Assembly (NCBI RefSeq): GCF_015207035.1
Contig: NZ_JADEXQ010000005.1
Location: 1-64,000 of the forward strand
DNA: 64,000 nucleotides
Direction: 5' to 3'
Source of the DNA: Romeriopsis navalis LEGE 11480
Lineage (GTDB): Bacteria > Cyanobacteriota > Cyanobacteriia > Leptolyngbyales > Leptolyngbyaceae
Within the stretch, counting starts at the first letter, position 1, and each line of letters starts with the position of its first letter. The translations under genes were made by a program, and so were the position numbers. The notes under the pieces are model-generated. The model did not search any database, was not told the origin of the DNA, and was given only the letters and a program-made list of their open reading frames with translations. Below, in pieces: positions 20,301-29,084 of the stretch.

Positions 20301-21678
20301 GGAAGTGAATGAGTCCTTGCGGCTTGATCTCAGTGCGCCAACGGCTGGCCGTTTGGGTGACATTACCACCTCAACCCTGACGATTTTGGATAATGATCTA
20401 GCCGGCGAATTTGTGCGGGATACAGTGGCGTTTGGCTTAGAAGATCCAACGGCGCTAGAGTTCGCCAATGGCTTGTCACCAAATGGTTCTCAGCTGCTGT
20501 TTGTGGCGGAGAAGCGCGGTACGGTGCGGGTGATTGATGATGGCAACTTGCTGGGTGATTTCTTTATTGATATCTCCGGTGAAGTGAATAACGTCCGCGA
20601 TCGCGGTTTGATTGGTATTGCGGTTCACCCCGAGTTCTACAACGGCAATCCCTATCTCTATCTGTCCTACACTTATGATCCGCCTGAAACGGCGAATGCC
20701 GCTCAGGGGAGCAGCGCTGGTGCGGATGGTGTCGGTAACCGGCCATCCCGGGTAATTCGGGTGACGGCGGATGCTGCCACGGGTTATACAACGGCGGTGG
20801 CGAACAGTGCCGTGGTGATTTTGGGGACAAACAGTACTTGGGCCAATACCAGCAGCCCGGAGCTCAACAGCACATCGGACTTTACGATTGCACCGTCAGG
20901 TCAGAATGCGGATGGTAGCTGGGTCCAGGATTACCTGGCCTCGGATAGTGAATCGCACTCGATTGGCGATGTGTCCTTTGGGTTGGATGGTGCCTTGTAT
21001 GTGAGTAACGGTGACGGTGCTTCCTACAGTAATGTTGACCCACGGGCAGTGCGCGTATTAGATGTGGATAATCTTTCCGGTAAGCTGCTCCGGATTGACC
21101 CAATTACGGGGGATGGTTTGGCGGATAACCCGTTCTATGACGGCAATCCCGACAGTAACCGATCGAAGGTACTGAACTTAGGTTTGCGGAATCCCTTCCG
21201 GTTTACGTTTAATCCGGAAACCGGCGATCCCGTGATCGGTGATGTGGGTTGGACCTTGTGGGAAGAAATCAATGTGGGTCGTGGGAAAAACTTTGGCTGG
21301 CCGTTCTTTGAGGGAGGGGATGGGACCTCTGCCCGCTCCGGTTACCAGATTTTGCCAGAGGCACAAGACTTCTATAACAGTGGTGAAGTAGTCACAGCTT
21401 CGGCGTTTGCCTATGAGCATGATGGATTTAATGCCATTGTGATTGGGGACTTCTATACGGGGTTGGCACCGGATTTACAGGATGGTCTGTTTATCTCTGA
21501 TGCGAGCCGTGGCACGATCGATGTTGTCTTTTTCAATGAAAGTGGGACGGATGTTGTGCAGACTCAACGCTTTGCTGAGAATATCTTCGGCGTTGTGCAG
21601 CTTGAAAGTGGCCCAGATGGCGGGATGTACTTTGCGAATCTGCTCAATGGCACAATTGAGCGTTGGCTCTTTCAATAA
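17362..21678 (+). CDS. Multidomain DUF4347 / lectin / PA14 / Calx-beta / sugar-dehydrogenase protein
   Basis: A 1438-residue protein. In order: DUF4347 (about 10-175; ELHIVSHGAPGALHL and VYLYGCEVAAGAIG), two L-type-lectin-like beta-sandwiches (about 180-400 and 415-645; repeated GSDGFTFVLQNS / GSDGFTFTLQNS and SLAIKFDTYQN), a PA14 domain (about 648-780; GLRGEYFDN, TTTDDGARLTVNG), two Calx-beta repeats (about 785-1010; each ending TILDDD or TILDND), and a PQQ-type glucose/sorbosone dehydrogenase propeller (about 1015-1438; DRGLIGIAVHPEF, GLRNPFRFTFNPETGD). There is no classical signal peptide, as is common for DUF4347 proteins. I infer a large surface or secreted carbohydrate-binding protein. 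The start ATG at 17362 fits the DUF4347 N-terminus. Confidence 0.9.
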   Translation: MQKTVDRLICLDANLSELEVLRQGAIANSKIVELTVEYDGFSQIAESLAGLFHQTGELVRELHIVSHGAPGALHLASATIDAAALHQYAAVFATWNLYLDPNAAVYLYGCEVAAGAIGRMFVQQLSQALGRGVAASETLTGATTQGGDWDLAVRVGQVPQQLAFTTMMQQRYAGILNNPVFAFDNLGAIGSGTDLLYRNGDAAVTGDALKLTSNQTFQRASSYLVTPVEIDARVSFSTSFEFQLGGTAGTNGSDGFTFVLQNSDAGVQALGLAGGNVGYGGLGGKSLAIKFDTYENQGIDLGNNSVSIVRDGSVLSYVAAAVAPVDLNDGQVHTAWIDYNGLTDQLDVYVGNGAKPGQALLSADIDLLDVVGNQAYIGFTGGSGSIESEQEIRSWSFAAEAVSVLTGSVPPAVPVAQVDLADVSSDLISFNGSTSRRAGSLELTPDGIQRRGSAFYTTPIQVNDNTGFKTQFNFQLDGGSGTAGSDGFTFTLQNSNAGSRAIGAVGGNVGFGGIEKSLAIKFDTYQNTNTDDPSDNSVSILRDGNVLAALKDAQGNPLAVTVPFDLNNGQQYSAWVEYDGATNQLTVFLSGGTEQPDTAILTAIVDLAAIVGDEAYIGFTAGTGAVANRQTITGWKFETDTQIGDGDGLRGEYFDNADFTNLRLVRIDPTVDYDWVLGSPEPDIAPDTFSVRWTGQVQALYNEEYTFFTTTDDGARLTVNGEVLINQLVDQAATERSGKITLEAGQKYDIVLEYFDNAEDASAQLAWSSGTQLKEIIPQSQLFTTPYNPGTILMGSEPITVQEDAGFVQVRFDRVDGSDGYATVNYNTVDVTALGGEDFVEVAANVTFAPGETSKTVNIAISDDNAIETTEQFGVALGQTSGADLGARRTVGITILDDDSGVAVFDLSRNTYTVDEDAGVAVITVQRSGDTTIAATVNYATTAGSATEGGDFTATTGTLNFAANELTKTFVVNITDDGTTEVNESLRLDLSAPTAGRLGDITTSTLTILDNDLAGEFVRDTVAFGLEDPTALEFANGLSPNGSQLLFVAEKRGTVRVIDDGNLLGDFFIDISGEVNNVRDRGLIGIAVHPEFYNGNPYLYLSYTYDPPETANAAQGSSAGADGVGNRPSRVIRVTADAATGYTTAVANSAVVILGTNSTWANTSSPELNSTSDFTIAPSGQNADGSWVQDYLASDSESHSIGDVSFGLDGALYVSNGDGASYSNVDPRAVRVLDVDNLSGKLLRIDPITGDGLADNPFYDGNPDSNRSKVLNLGLRNPFRFTFNPETGDPVIGDVGWTLWEEINVGRGKNFGWPFFEGGDGTSARSGYQILPEAQDFYNSGEVVTASAFAYEHDGFNAIVIGDFYTGLAPDLQDGLFISDASRGTIDVVFFNESGTDVVQTQRFAENIFGVVQLESGPDGGMYFANLLNGTIERWLFQ

Positions 21679-21732
21679 GCCAAGGGCACGGATAACACTG
21701 CCTGTTGCTTAACTGATTAGTTCGGGTTTACT

Positions 21733-21761
21733 GAGGGGGTGCGAATCGCACCCTCTTTTTT
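21733..21761 (+). terminator. Intrinsic terminator after the multidomain gene
   Basis: A GC-rich hairpin (GAGGGGGTGCG, loop, CGCACCCTC) followed by six T residues, about 55 bases after the stop codon. The two arms differ by two G residues, giving a small bulge. Confidence 0.85.
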
Positions 21762-21829
21762 CATGGAGGCGGGTGTGATGGATGGGAGCAACTACCAGGA
21801 TGATGTAATGCAGCGGCCTGGTGAGTCTG

Positions 21830-22558
21830 ATGACTTATTGTTTACGAATTGCGGATTTACCCAGGGATGAACGTCCCCGCGAGAAGCTTTGTTTATCTGG
21901 GGCGAAAGCGTTATCAAACGCCGAACTGATTGCGATTCTTTTGGGCACAGGGCAAGGGCCAGGAAAGCTATCGGCGGTGGGTTTAGGGCAGTATTTGTTG
22001 CAGCAGTTGGGGCAGCAAGCTGACGATCCATTGGCGCAGCTACGGGATGTGAGTCTGCATGATTTGACCCAGGTGCCGGGAATTGGACCCGCGAAAGCGA
22101 CGGCAATTTTGGCGGCGATCGAACTGGGCAAACGAGTTTATCAATCGCGGCCACCGGAGAAAGCGGTGGTTGATGATCCGAGTGTGGCGGCAAATGCGTT
22201 AAGTCATGATTTGATGTGGCAATCGCAGGAACGATTTGCGGTGTTGTTGTTGGATGTGAAGCATCGGATTTTGGCCAGTCAGGTGGTGACGATTGGAACG
22301 GCGACGGAAACCCTGGCGCATCCCCGTGAGATTTTTCGGGAGAGTATTCGGCAAGGGGCCGCGCGGGTGATTGTGGCCCATAACCATCCATCGGGTAGTT
22401 TGGAGCCGAGCGCGGCAGATATCGCGTTGACGCGGCAATTGCTGAAGGCCGCGCAGATTCTCGGGATGCCACTATTGGACCATTTGATTTTGGGCAATGG
22501 CGATTTTGCGAGTTTGCGGGAGCAGACGAGTTTGTGGCAGGAGCTGCCACAGGAGTGA
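21830..22558 (+). CDS. radC: RadC/JAB-domain DNA repair protein
   Basis: A 242-residue RadC protein. An N-terminal helix-hairpin-helix region ([35 protein letters not shown]) is followed by a JAB/MPN-type metalloprotease-like domain with the zinc motif [14 protein letters not shown] near residues 183-196 and the upstream glutamate. The family is named for a historical link to recombination repair; its true activity is unsettled. Start ATG 21830 ([11 protein letters not shown]) matches homologues; an in-frame GTG at 21821 would add three residues. It is a single gene between two unrelated ones. Confidence 0.94.
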   Translation: MTYCLRIADLPRDERPREKLCLSGAKALSNAELIAILLGTGQGPGKLSAVGLGQYLLQQLGQQADDPLAQLRDVSLHDLTQVPGIGPAKATAILAAIELGKRVYQSRPPEKAVVDDPSVAANALSHDLMWQSQERFAVLLLDVKHRILASQVVTIGTATETLAHPREIFRESIRQGAARVIVAHNHPSGSLEPSAADIALTRQLLKAAQILGMPLLDHLILGNGDFASLREQTSLWQELPQE

Positions 22559-22659
22559 CGATCGCTAAGGGCGGTGAGTGGAGGGATTCAGCCTGGCCAA
22601 AGCCGCATGGAGGAAGTTGAGAGGATTGAGAATTTCTCGACATAATGGAGAGGAATTGA

Positions 22660-23643
22660 TTGCGGGAAGTGGCTGTGGGATTTGGGCGATGTGGGAAATA
22701 TTTGGGGCTGATGTTGGTTTCGGTCAGTTTGGTCAGTGGTTGTAGTGTTGAGAAGGCAAGAACGCTGCAAGCGGCAGCGGCACAGTTTCGGAATGAATCT
22801 TTAGCGGCGATTGCGGCGATTGACAACCTGCGACAGCGTGAACTGGAACCGCCCCCCCGGAATGCTGGCGATACCCGTCAGGAGACGATCCGGAAACTGC
22901 TGAATTCCAAAAGTCCCTTAAATGCGGAACTGATTGAGCTGGCTTTGAACCCATATCAGCCGCCGCGAGATCGTGAATGGGAGGCGTTTATGACTGATTT
23001 GCAATCCCAATATGATGGGTTTGCAGCAATTTTCGATCGGCTCGAAGGGGGTGCCGTCGTGGGCAACCAAGATGTGCAGAAATCCGCCGAATATGCTCGG
23101 ACTTTGACGGTGCAAATGGCGTTATTTGCGGAGGCGATTCAGAAAAATCCTCCCGTGTTGGTGCGACATCGTAGTTGGGTGATTGCGAATTTACGGCGGG
23201 TGCGGCGCGATTACCAAGCGGCATCTAGCAATCCAACGCGCCAGAATACGTTGGAAAATCAAACGGGGGAATTGCTAACGCAGTGGCAACGATTGCGGCA
23301 AGAGGAGCGTCAAATCTTAGAAGCAACTGTCCGGCAATGTGCCAAAGCCGTAGCGATTGGTAAGGATGTGATTGAATTGGCCGATCGGTATGATGATTTG
23401 AGTCTGAATGAAATTAGTTTGGGTGTGTCGCGGATTCTGACGACGGCTTCGAGTTTGACCGGGCGCGACTATAGCCGGACGCAATCCCGGCTGAATCGGT
23501 TAATTGGCGATTTCCAAACCGATCCGTTTTGGCAGCCTGTGACGCGGGAATTGTTCGATCGGGTAAATACGGCGGCGAATCGTCGTAACCCATCGGTGCG
23601 GGCTTTGGAGCTGCCATCCAGTGAGCGATCAGTGCCGCGTTAA
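22660..23643 (+). CDS. Hypothetical lipoprotein
   Basis: A 327-residue protein with a basic N-terminus, a hydrophobic stretch LGLMLVSVSLVSGC and a lipobox (VSGC), so it is probably a lipid-anchored envelope protein. The mature part is almost wholly alpha-helical, with many R, Q, E and A residues, and shows no domain I recognise. The TTG start at 22660 is supported by GAGAGGA a few bases upstream. The next gene follows 38 bases later in the same direction, so the two may be co-transcribed. Function unknown. Confidence 0.75.
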   Translation: MREVAVGFGRCGKYLGLMLVSVSLVSGCSVEKARTLQAAAAQFRNESLAAIAAIDNLRQRELEPPPRNAGDTRQETIRKLLNSKSPLNAELIELALNPYQPPRDREWEAFMTDLQSQYDGFAAIFDRLEGGAVVGNQDVQKSAEYARTLTVQMALFAEAIQKNPPVLVRHRSWVIANLRRVRRDYQAASSNPTRQNTLENQTGELLTQWQRLRQEERQILEATVRQCAKAVAIGKDVIELADRYDDLSLNEISLGVSRILTTASSLTGRDYSRTQSRLNRLIGDFQTDPFWQPVTRELFDRVNTAANRRNPSVRALELPSSERSVPR

Positions 23644-23681
23644 TCGGTACTGCCGAGAGATTTTGTTTATTGAGTGCTGTT

Positions 23682-23999
23682 ATGTCTTCTGAAATTGAAC
23701 CGAGTCAGGCGTTTCTAAAACTGTCGGCGGATGTGTTGAGTGAACTTGATATTCGCTATATGGAGGCGAATCTTGATCAGCAATTGGCCTTACGCTATCA
23801 GCTCGACCGGGCCATGCTGACTTATTCACGGGCCCGCTTGGCGATTTTGAAAAATCAGGTGCAACTAACGCCGGAAGATGTCATAAAAATGCGAGAGCTA
23901 CGGGAGCAGCTCTCGCAAACGAGTCGGTTTAATCAGATTTTTGATTTGGCTTTAGGCTTTATCGGTCTGCTGCGCGATCGATTCACGACTTTCAGTTAG
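23682..23999 (+). CDS. Small helical hypothetical protein
   Basis: A 105-residue, charged, helical protein starting MSSEIEPSQ, with no signal peptide or membrane segment and no recognised family. It lies 38 bases after the lipoprotein gene. Its 3' end overlaps the 3' end of the opposing IctB-like gene by 48 bases, and its coding sequence also contains the terminator of that gene (23885-23917). An upstream TTG at 23670 would add four residues. Confidence 0.65.
   Translation: MSSEIEPSQAFLKLSADVLSELDIRYMEANLDQQLALRYQLDRAMLTYSRARLAILKNQVQLTPEDVIKMRELREQLSQTSRFNQIFDLALGFIGLLRDRFTTFS
23885..23917 (-). terminator. Intrinsic terminator of the IctB-like gene inside an opposing gene
   Basis: Read on the minus strand, TGCGAGAGCT, an eight-base loop and AGCTCTCGCA form a perfect 10-bp stem followed by TTTTTATGA. 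It lies 35 bases beyond the stop of the leftward IctB-like gene and entirely within the coding sequence of the rightward 105-residue protein. Confidence 0.88.
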
Positions 24000-25400
24000 A
24001 AAATCAGTCGGTTGACTGGCGACAATTCCGGCAATGATGGCGACGGCGAACCACCAGAGGCTATTGACTTGAGGGCGATACCATACCGTATCGAATAAGC
24101 CTTGAAACATGAGCCCGACGATCGTCGCGACGGCGGCAATTAACCAGTAACCCTGACGATCATTGGCTTGCCGTAATCGATTTAATTGTTCGAATGCTTG
24201 GCCAAACGTGACGAGGACGAGCCAGTTAAAGCAAGCGAAACCGATGAACCCGGCCTCGACGATAATTTCGAGTGGGACAGAGTATGCGCCCAGCGCGGTA
24301 AAGCGAGCCTTGGAGTAAATCGGGTAGACCAGGTTAAAGGCATCATTCCCTGGTCCAATTCCGAGAATGGGCCGATCCTTGATCATCTGGAATACCGAAG
24401 TCCAAACGTTCATGCGGAAATTATTACTGCTATCGCCGCGCATGGCGAAGATGCTGAGCACCCGCGATCGTACGGGTGGGACAAAAATGACACTGAGGGC
24501 AATAAAGCCCACCATGCCACCGACAATTGCGGGCAGGACCCAGGCCCGTTTGTAAAGATGTAGCCAATAACCGATGAGTAAGGCAATGGATACTAGCATC
24601 ACGACTAAGGCAATCCAGCCCGCGCGGCTGAAGGTGAAGATGAGGCAAGCGGTATTGATCACCGCCATCACCGCGGCCAGAAATTTTGGCCCCCGACGTT
24701 TCCAGGCGAAGATTGCCATGATGCTAAAGGCGATCGCGGGAATCAAATATCCCGCCAACAAGTTCGGATTCCGGAGGTAGCTATAAACGCGGGTGACATC
24801 TGCAAACTCCGAAGTTGGGTCGGACCAAGTTGCGAGTGGTTCTGCCCCAAAAATCCATTGACGGATACCGTAAGTGCTGACGATCAGTGAAACGTGAAGA
24901 TAGATGCCGATGAGCCAGTCACGGAGTTTGCGCGATCGCAACACGCGGGCCATAAAGACGAATAGTAATAAGTAGAGCGTGAGTTTGGCCAAACCCTTAA
25001 TGGCGGCGACTTTGACCGGGGATGTGCCGATCGAAACAACCGAGATGCCCCAAAACAACATAACGAGCAAGTGAATCGCCGTCAGGCCGCTGCGAACCTT
25101 GCCTTGTTCACCATCGGCGATGGTGAGCAGAAACCAAAAGCCAGCGCAGCCGACAAGGAGCACGGACATCAAGCTGGTGCTCACAAATGGTGCCAGACCA
25201 AAAAATAGGCCCAATAGCCAGAGCGAGATGGCATCGCTATGTTGCAAGCACCAACTGCCATATTTCCAGTTGTGGAACATCCCGACGATGCGGTAGAGCC
25301 AGCTGGCACCCCGCCATTCTGATAAAGACAATTGGCTCAGGGTTAGCTGTTGCCATATTGTCTGGATTGAAGGACGCGCCTTCACTGAACCTGAATCCAT
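23952..25400 (-). CDS. ictB: IctB / O-antigen-ligase-like membrane protein
   Basis: A 482-residue polytopic membrane protein with about ten transmembrane segments. The Wzy_C-type core is visible: RVYSYLRNPNLLAGYLIP, TFSRAGWIALVVML, NNFRMNVWTSVFQMIKDRPILGIGPGNDAFN, and a long periplasmic-type loop with conserved arginines and histidine-poor sequence. It matches IctB of cyanobacteria, first described as involved in inorganic carbon accumulation; the fold is that of O-antigen ligases and polymerases, so a role in glycan transfer is equally possible. It is transcribed leftward, overlaps the opposing 105-residue gene at its 3' end, and has a terminator at 23885-23917. Confidence 0.88.
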   Translation of the reverse strand: MDSGSVKARPSIQTIWQQLTLSQLSLSEWRGASWLYRIVGMFHNWKYGSWCLQHSDAISLWLLGLFFGLAPFVSTSLMSVLLVGCAGFWFLLTIADGEQGKVRSGLTAIHLLVMLFWGISVVSIGTSPVKVAAIKGLAKLTLYLLLFVFMARVLRSRKLRDWLIGIYLHVSLIVSTYGIRQWIFGAEPLATWSDPTSEFADVTRVYSYLRNPNLLAGYLIPAIAFSIMAIFAWKRRGPKFLAAVMAVINTACLIFTFSRAGWIALVVMLVSIALLIGYWLHLYKRAWVLPAIVGGMVGFIALSVIFVPPVRSRVLSIFAMRGDSSNNFRMNVWTSVFQMIKDRPILGIGPGNDAFNLVYPIYSKARFTALGAYSVPLEIIVEAGFIGFACFNWLVLVTFGQAFEQLNRLRQANDRQGYWLIAAVATIVGLMFQGLFDTVWYRPQVNSLWWFAVAIIAGIVASQPTDFLTESRESIAQQTDKA

Positions 25401-25517
25401 AGAACCCCGCCCGAGCAGCGAATAAATCTGCGGCTATATTATCGACAAAAATGGGGCGGTTAGTTGGCAGAATTTGGAATTGCCGGTTGAGAATGCCAAA
25501 ACTCGAAATTAAGTGAC

Positions 25518-26126
25518 TTAAAAGATTTGTGCGGTGTGTTGATGTGGATCGAATTCGTAGCGGGCGTTGTAGTCGGTTGCGCCATAGAGATTGAAACTGA
25601 CGGTGGGTTGATCGCCGAGGGCGGTAATGTGGTGGATCGCATCGGGAAGGATGCCGATAATATCGCCGCAGGCGAGGTTTTGGTGGCCAATTTGCGTAAT
25701 GCGATGGGGGTGTTCTGATGTCGCTGATCGTTGCCAGAAAGTATTCTTCTCTTCGCCTTGCAGCATGGCGACAATGCCCCAAGCACCGTGGTTATGGATC
25801 GGCGATTGGCTGCCCGGTTCCCAGGCAACGATTTGTACAGTCAGGGGAAATTCCGGTTCGTCATATAGCATTTGCACTTCCCAGCCTTTTTCTGGATCCG
25901 GCTGAAGTGGATCGAAGAAGAGCCACGGAGATTGTTCGAGCAGTTGTTGGACGCGAGGGATGATTTGTTTGAGCTGGGCTTCGGGCTCGGGTGTCGCGAT
26001 TAAAATGTCTTCGATTTCCGTGAGGAAGCGGTAGAGTCGATATTGCCGATCGATGGGAGGGGGCGCTGGCAGGTCAGGCCAATCGATGCATTGGCCATTG
26101 TTTTCGAGCAGATAAGTATTGGGCAT
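25518..26126 (-). CDS. Cysteine-dioxygenase-like cupin protein
   Basis: A 202-residue cupin. The metal-binding set is visible in PIHNHGAWGIVAMLQGEEKNTFW (two His and a Glu) and in DAIHHITAL (second cupin motif His). The N-terminal half has a helical stretch before the barrel, as in cysteine dioxygenase type I proteins, but the substrate cannot be assigned; thiol oxidation is a guess. ATG 26126 (MPNTYLLENN) is preferred over an ATG at 26219 that would add a 31-residue basic extension. The gene is alone between the IctB-like and dus genes. Confidence 0.82.
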   Translation of the reverse strand: MPNTYLLENNGQCIDWPDLPAPPPIDRQYRLYRFLTEIEDILIATPEPEAQLKQIIPRVQQLLEQSPWLFFDPLQPDPEKGWEVQMLYDEPEFPLTVQIVAWEPGSQSPIHNHGAWGIVAMLQGEEKNTFWQRSATSEHPHRITQIGHQNLACGDIIGILPDAIHHITALGDQPTVSFNLYGATDYNARYEFDPHQHTAQIF

Positions 26127-26283
26127 AAAATTACGGCGCAGGTATCGGAATGCGAGCAGATGTCTGCCAAAAACAGGGTAGCGGATTGTTATAGTTTTCA
26201 GGTGGTGGGTTGTTGGCATAAGCCGTAATTTTTAGCAGCCTTATCACTTCACTCGGCGGCATTCCCCGGTCTTTCGCGATCAA

Positions 26284-27348
26284 ATGGCTATGACTTTTCT
26301 CGATCGGCTCCCCACCCCCCAGATGCCACATCTACCGCTGACGGCCTTAGCGCCAATGCAGGATGTGACGAATCTGGATTTTATGCATGTGATTTCCCAG
26401 TATGGTTGTCCGGATTACTTCTTTACGGAGTACTTTCGGGTGCATACGGCGCATTCCAGTCTTGATAAAGATATTTTGCGATCAATTACGGAAAATGCCA
26501 CGGGACGGCCTGTATTTGCCCAGTTAATTGGGGAGAGTATTCCGGATTTGGTGCGGACGGCGAAGCAATTAAAGCAATATCCGATTGCCGGGATTGATCT
26601 GAATATGGGCTGTCCGGCCCCGCGGGTTTATCGCAAAAATGTCGGTGGGGGCTTGCTGCGCGACCCGGATGTGGTGGATCAAATTTTGGGTGAATTGCGA
26701 TCGGCGGTGGATGGTTTGTTTACGGTGAAGATGCGGACGGGGTTCGCGGATACAGCGCATTTTGATCAGGTTTTGACGCTAATCGATCGGCATGACATTG
26801 ACTTGCTGAGTTTGCATGGCCGGACGGTGAAGGAAATGTACCGTGGTGCGGTAGATTATGGCTTGATTGCCCATGCGGTAGAGCGGTTACGGTGTCCGGT
26901 GTTGGCGAATGGCAATGTCAGTTCGGCGGCGGCGGCGGTCGCGGTGTTAAAAGAAACGCAAGCTGCGGGTGTGATGGTTGGCCGAGCAGCGATTCGGAAT
27001 CCGTGGATTTTTCGGCAAATTCAAGCGGCCCTATCGGGAGCGCCGGTTTTCGTCGTAACTTTGGGGCAAGTCCGAGAATATATCGATCGACTCTACTACA
27101 GTCCGCGTGTGACCTCGATTCCAGAACGGTGTCGTGTGAGTTATCTGAAGATGTATCTCAACTACATTGGCCAAAGTGTCGATGCGGCGGGGGGATTTCT
27201 CCACGATATGCGGCGGGCGAAGACGGAAGCCGAACTATTTGGAATTTGCGATCGGTATTTGTTGTGCCAGCCGGATTTGCCCTTTGCCGCGGAGCCTTAT
27301 GGCGGATTATTTGCGCGGCCCAAGGCGGAAGCGGCAGTTGCATCGTAA
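26284..27348 (+). CDS. dus: tRNA-dihydrouridine synthase
   Basis: A 354-residue FMN-dependent enzyme of the TIM-barrel Dus family that reduces uridines in the D-loop of tRNA. The flavin- and RNA-binding motifs are present: LAPMQDVTNLDF at the N-terminus, DLNMGCPAPRVYRKNVGGGLLRDP with the catalytic cysteine, TVKMRTGF, LSLHGRTVKEMYRG, VLANGNVSS and GVMVGRAAIRNPWIF. The family's usual length is 310-350 residues. The subfamily (A, B or C type) is not certain. A second possible ATG lies two codons downstream. It ends 24 bases from the end of a convergent gene. Confidence 0.93.
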   Translation: MAMTFLDRLPTPQMPHLPLTALAPMQDVTNLDFMHVISQYGCPDYFFTEYFRVHTAHSSLDKDILRSITENATGRPVFAQLIGESIPDLVRTAKQLKQYPIAGIDLNMGCPAPRVYRKNVGGGLLRDPDVVDQILGELRSAVDGLFTVKMRTGFADTAHFDQVLTLIDRHDIDLLSLHGRTVKEMYRGAVDYGLIAHAVERLRCPVLANGNVSSAAAAVAVLKETQAAGVMVGRAAIRNPWIFRQIQAALSGAPVFVVTLGQVREYIDRLYYSPRVTSIPERCRVSYLKMYLNYIGQSVDAAGGFLHDMRRAKTEAELFGICDRYLLCQPDLPFAAEPYGGLFARPKAEAAVAS

Positions 27349-27371
27349 TGACTGATTTGGGGTGAGTGCAT

Positions 27372-29084
27372 TCAGTCCAATCGCCAGAGGCAAACCTTTG
27401 AGCCACGGTAGGCATCGTCAAGTGTCAATAGGGGACGAAGTTTGCCGGGATATTGCTGGTTGAGGCGATCGCGTAAGGTTTTGGAAGGCGTCACAACGAA
27501 TCGATCGCTAAAGCCGTCGGCAATTTTCATGGGTTCAGTGGTGGCCAAGCCGATTTGAAATTGGGTTTCCGGTTTGACGGTGCGACTGAGCGATAGCAGA
27601 TTGCTTAAAGCGTGATCAAAAAATACGCCGCCGGTGCCGTCTCCAATGATTAAGGGCTTGGGGGCTTGGTTGATGGTGCGGGTGATGGCAGGGTTGCAGT
27701 TGCTGAAACGTTTATTCCACCAGACTTCGGCGGATGCGGCTTGACCGCAGGAAAGCAGACCGATGCCGACGATCGCGGCCATGACGATCGGCCAGAATGG
27801 ATTATGCCGCGATCGTCGGATTGATTGCTGTCCGAGTAAGTAGGCTAGGGTGAGTTGAATCCCGATATAGCTAGGTAGGAGATAGCGAGGTGGGAGTAAG
27901 CCTTGCAGACTACGATCGATGAAACACAGTGGGAGTGGTGCGGTGAGTGTGAGAATAAACCACCAAATCCGTCGATGTGTGTGTTTGTATAAATGGGAAA
28001 AAGCGTAGACGATTAGCCCCAAGCTCACGGCGGATACGCTGACCAAGGCGATCGCCCAAAAGGTTGAGGTGCTCGGTGTGGTGTTGAAGTCAATGAATAA
28101 GCGGCGGCATAACGCGAACCAATTACGAACGGCCAGACGGCTACTATAGATACCGATAAAGCCTTCATTATCGTGGTTCTCAACAATTTGGCGGGTCAGA
28201 AAAATGCTTAACCAGGGGGCAAAACTCAGCAGACTGACACTGGCGGCAACGCTAAACCGCTGCAGAATCTGACGATCGCGCCAATCGACCACCAAGACAT
28301 AGCTGACATAGCCGATAAAGGTAATTACTGCGAGGAAATTGCTATAGAAGTTAAGGGTGAGCGTCAGGCTAAATAATATCCAGTAGGGCCAAGCACGTTG
28401 GCGGCTCGCTCGCAGTAAAAAGGCGCCGGAGAGGACTGTTGTGAGTGTCCAAAGACTATAGAGCCGTGCTTCTCGCGCCATGAGAAATTGTAGGGGAGAG
28501 CTGGCGACCAGGATCATGCTCCATTGGGCAATTGCTTGATTGCGGCGCCATCCGAGTTTGTCGGAAACCGGATTGTCTAAGTTCTGTGTGATGGGCCGGA
28601 AGAGCTCGATTGCGAGGTAGTAAGTGCTGGGGATGAGCAGTACCCCGAAGACTGCGGACAGGCCCCGCAGTGATGCGACCGAATCCCCAAACCAGTTGCC
28701 CCAAATCCGGGCGAGGACGAAATATAGTGGCGCGATATGCGAATCCTCGATCGCCATGCTCGCGATGGTTGACGCTATGCCGTTGGATGATTTCAGGGCT
28801 TGGAAGGATTGTAAGATGGATGCTTTGACCGGCTGGCTGTGGGCAATAGCGGTACGGAGATCAGTGGTGGTATGACCAAAGATCCGCAGGGATGAATACA
28901 CTTCATCCCCCCAGTAAGCCGTGGTATCTAAATGACTGAAGCGCAGAACTATTGCGCTCGTCACGATTCCCAGCACAAGCATCCAGGAACTAGCTGGCCG
29001 GATGCGGTCAAGGGGAAATGGTCGAAATTGAGTTTGCCCCAGCCAATTGTGGTCGTACCGGGTGGACTTGGAACCCATAAGCAA
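27372..29084 (-). CDS. Membrane glycosyltransferase of the GT39/ArnT-like (GT-C) type
   Basis: A 570-residue protein with about ten transmembrane segments and a C-terminal extracytoplasmic domain (from about residue 450). The first loop after TM1 carries HLDTTAYWGDEVYSSLRIFG, where the acidic WGDE is the catalytic motif of GT-C enzymes that use polyprenyl-phosphate sugars, and SLRGLSAVFGVLLIPSTYYLA follows. It probably glycosylates lipids or proteins on the outer face of the membrane. Single gene, convergent with dus. Donor and acceptor are unknown. Confidence 0.8.
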   Translation of the reverse strand: MLMGSKSTRYDHNWLGQTQFRPFPLDRIRPASSWMLVLGIVTSAIVLRFSHLDTTAYWGDEVYSSLRIFGHTTTDLRTAIAHSQPVKASILQSFQALKSSNGIASTIASMAIEDSHIAPLYFVLARIWGNWFGDSVASLRGLSAVFGVLLIPSTYYLAIELFRPITQNLDNPVSDKLGWRRNQAIAQWSMILVASSPLQFLMAREARLYSLWTLTTVLSGAFLLRASRQRAWPYWILFSLTLTLNFYSNFLAVITFIGYVSYVLVVDWRDRQILQRFSVAASVSLLSFAPWLSIFLTRQIVENHDNEGFIGIYSSRLAVRNWFALCRRLFIDFNTTPSTSTFWAIALVSVSAVSLGLIVYAFSHLYKHTHRRIWWFILTLTAPLPLCFIDRSLQGLLPPRYLLPSYIGIQLTLAYLLGQQSIRRSRHNPFWPIVMAAIVGIGLLSCGQAASAEVWWNKRFSNCNPAITRTINQAPKPLIIGDGTGGVFFDHALSNLLSLSRTVKPETQFQIGLATTEPMKIADGFSDRFVVTPSKTLRDRLNQQYPGKLRPLLTLDDAYRGSKVCLWRLD

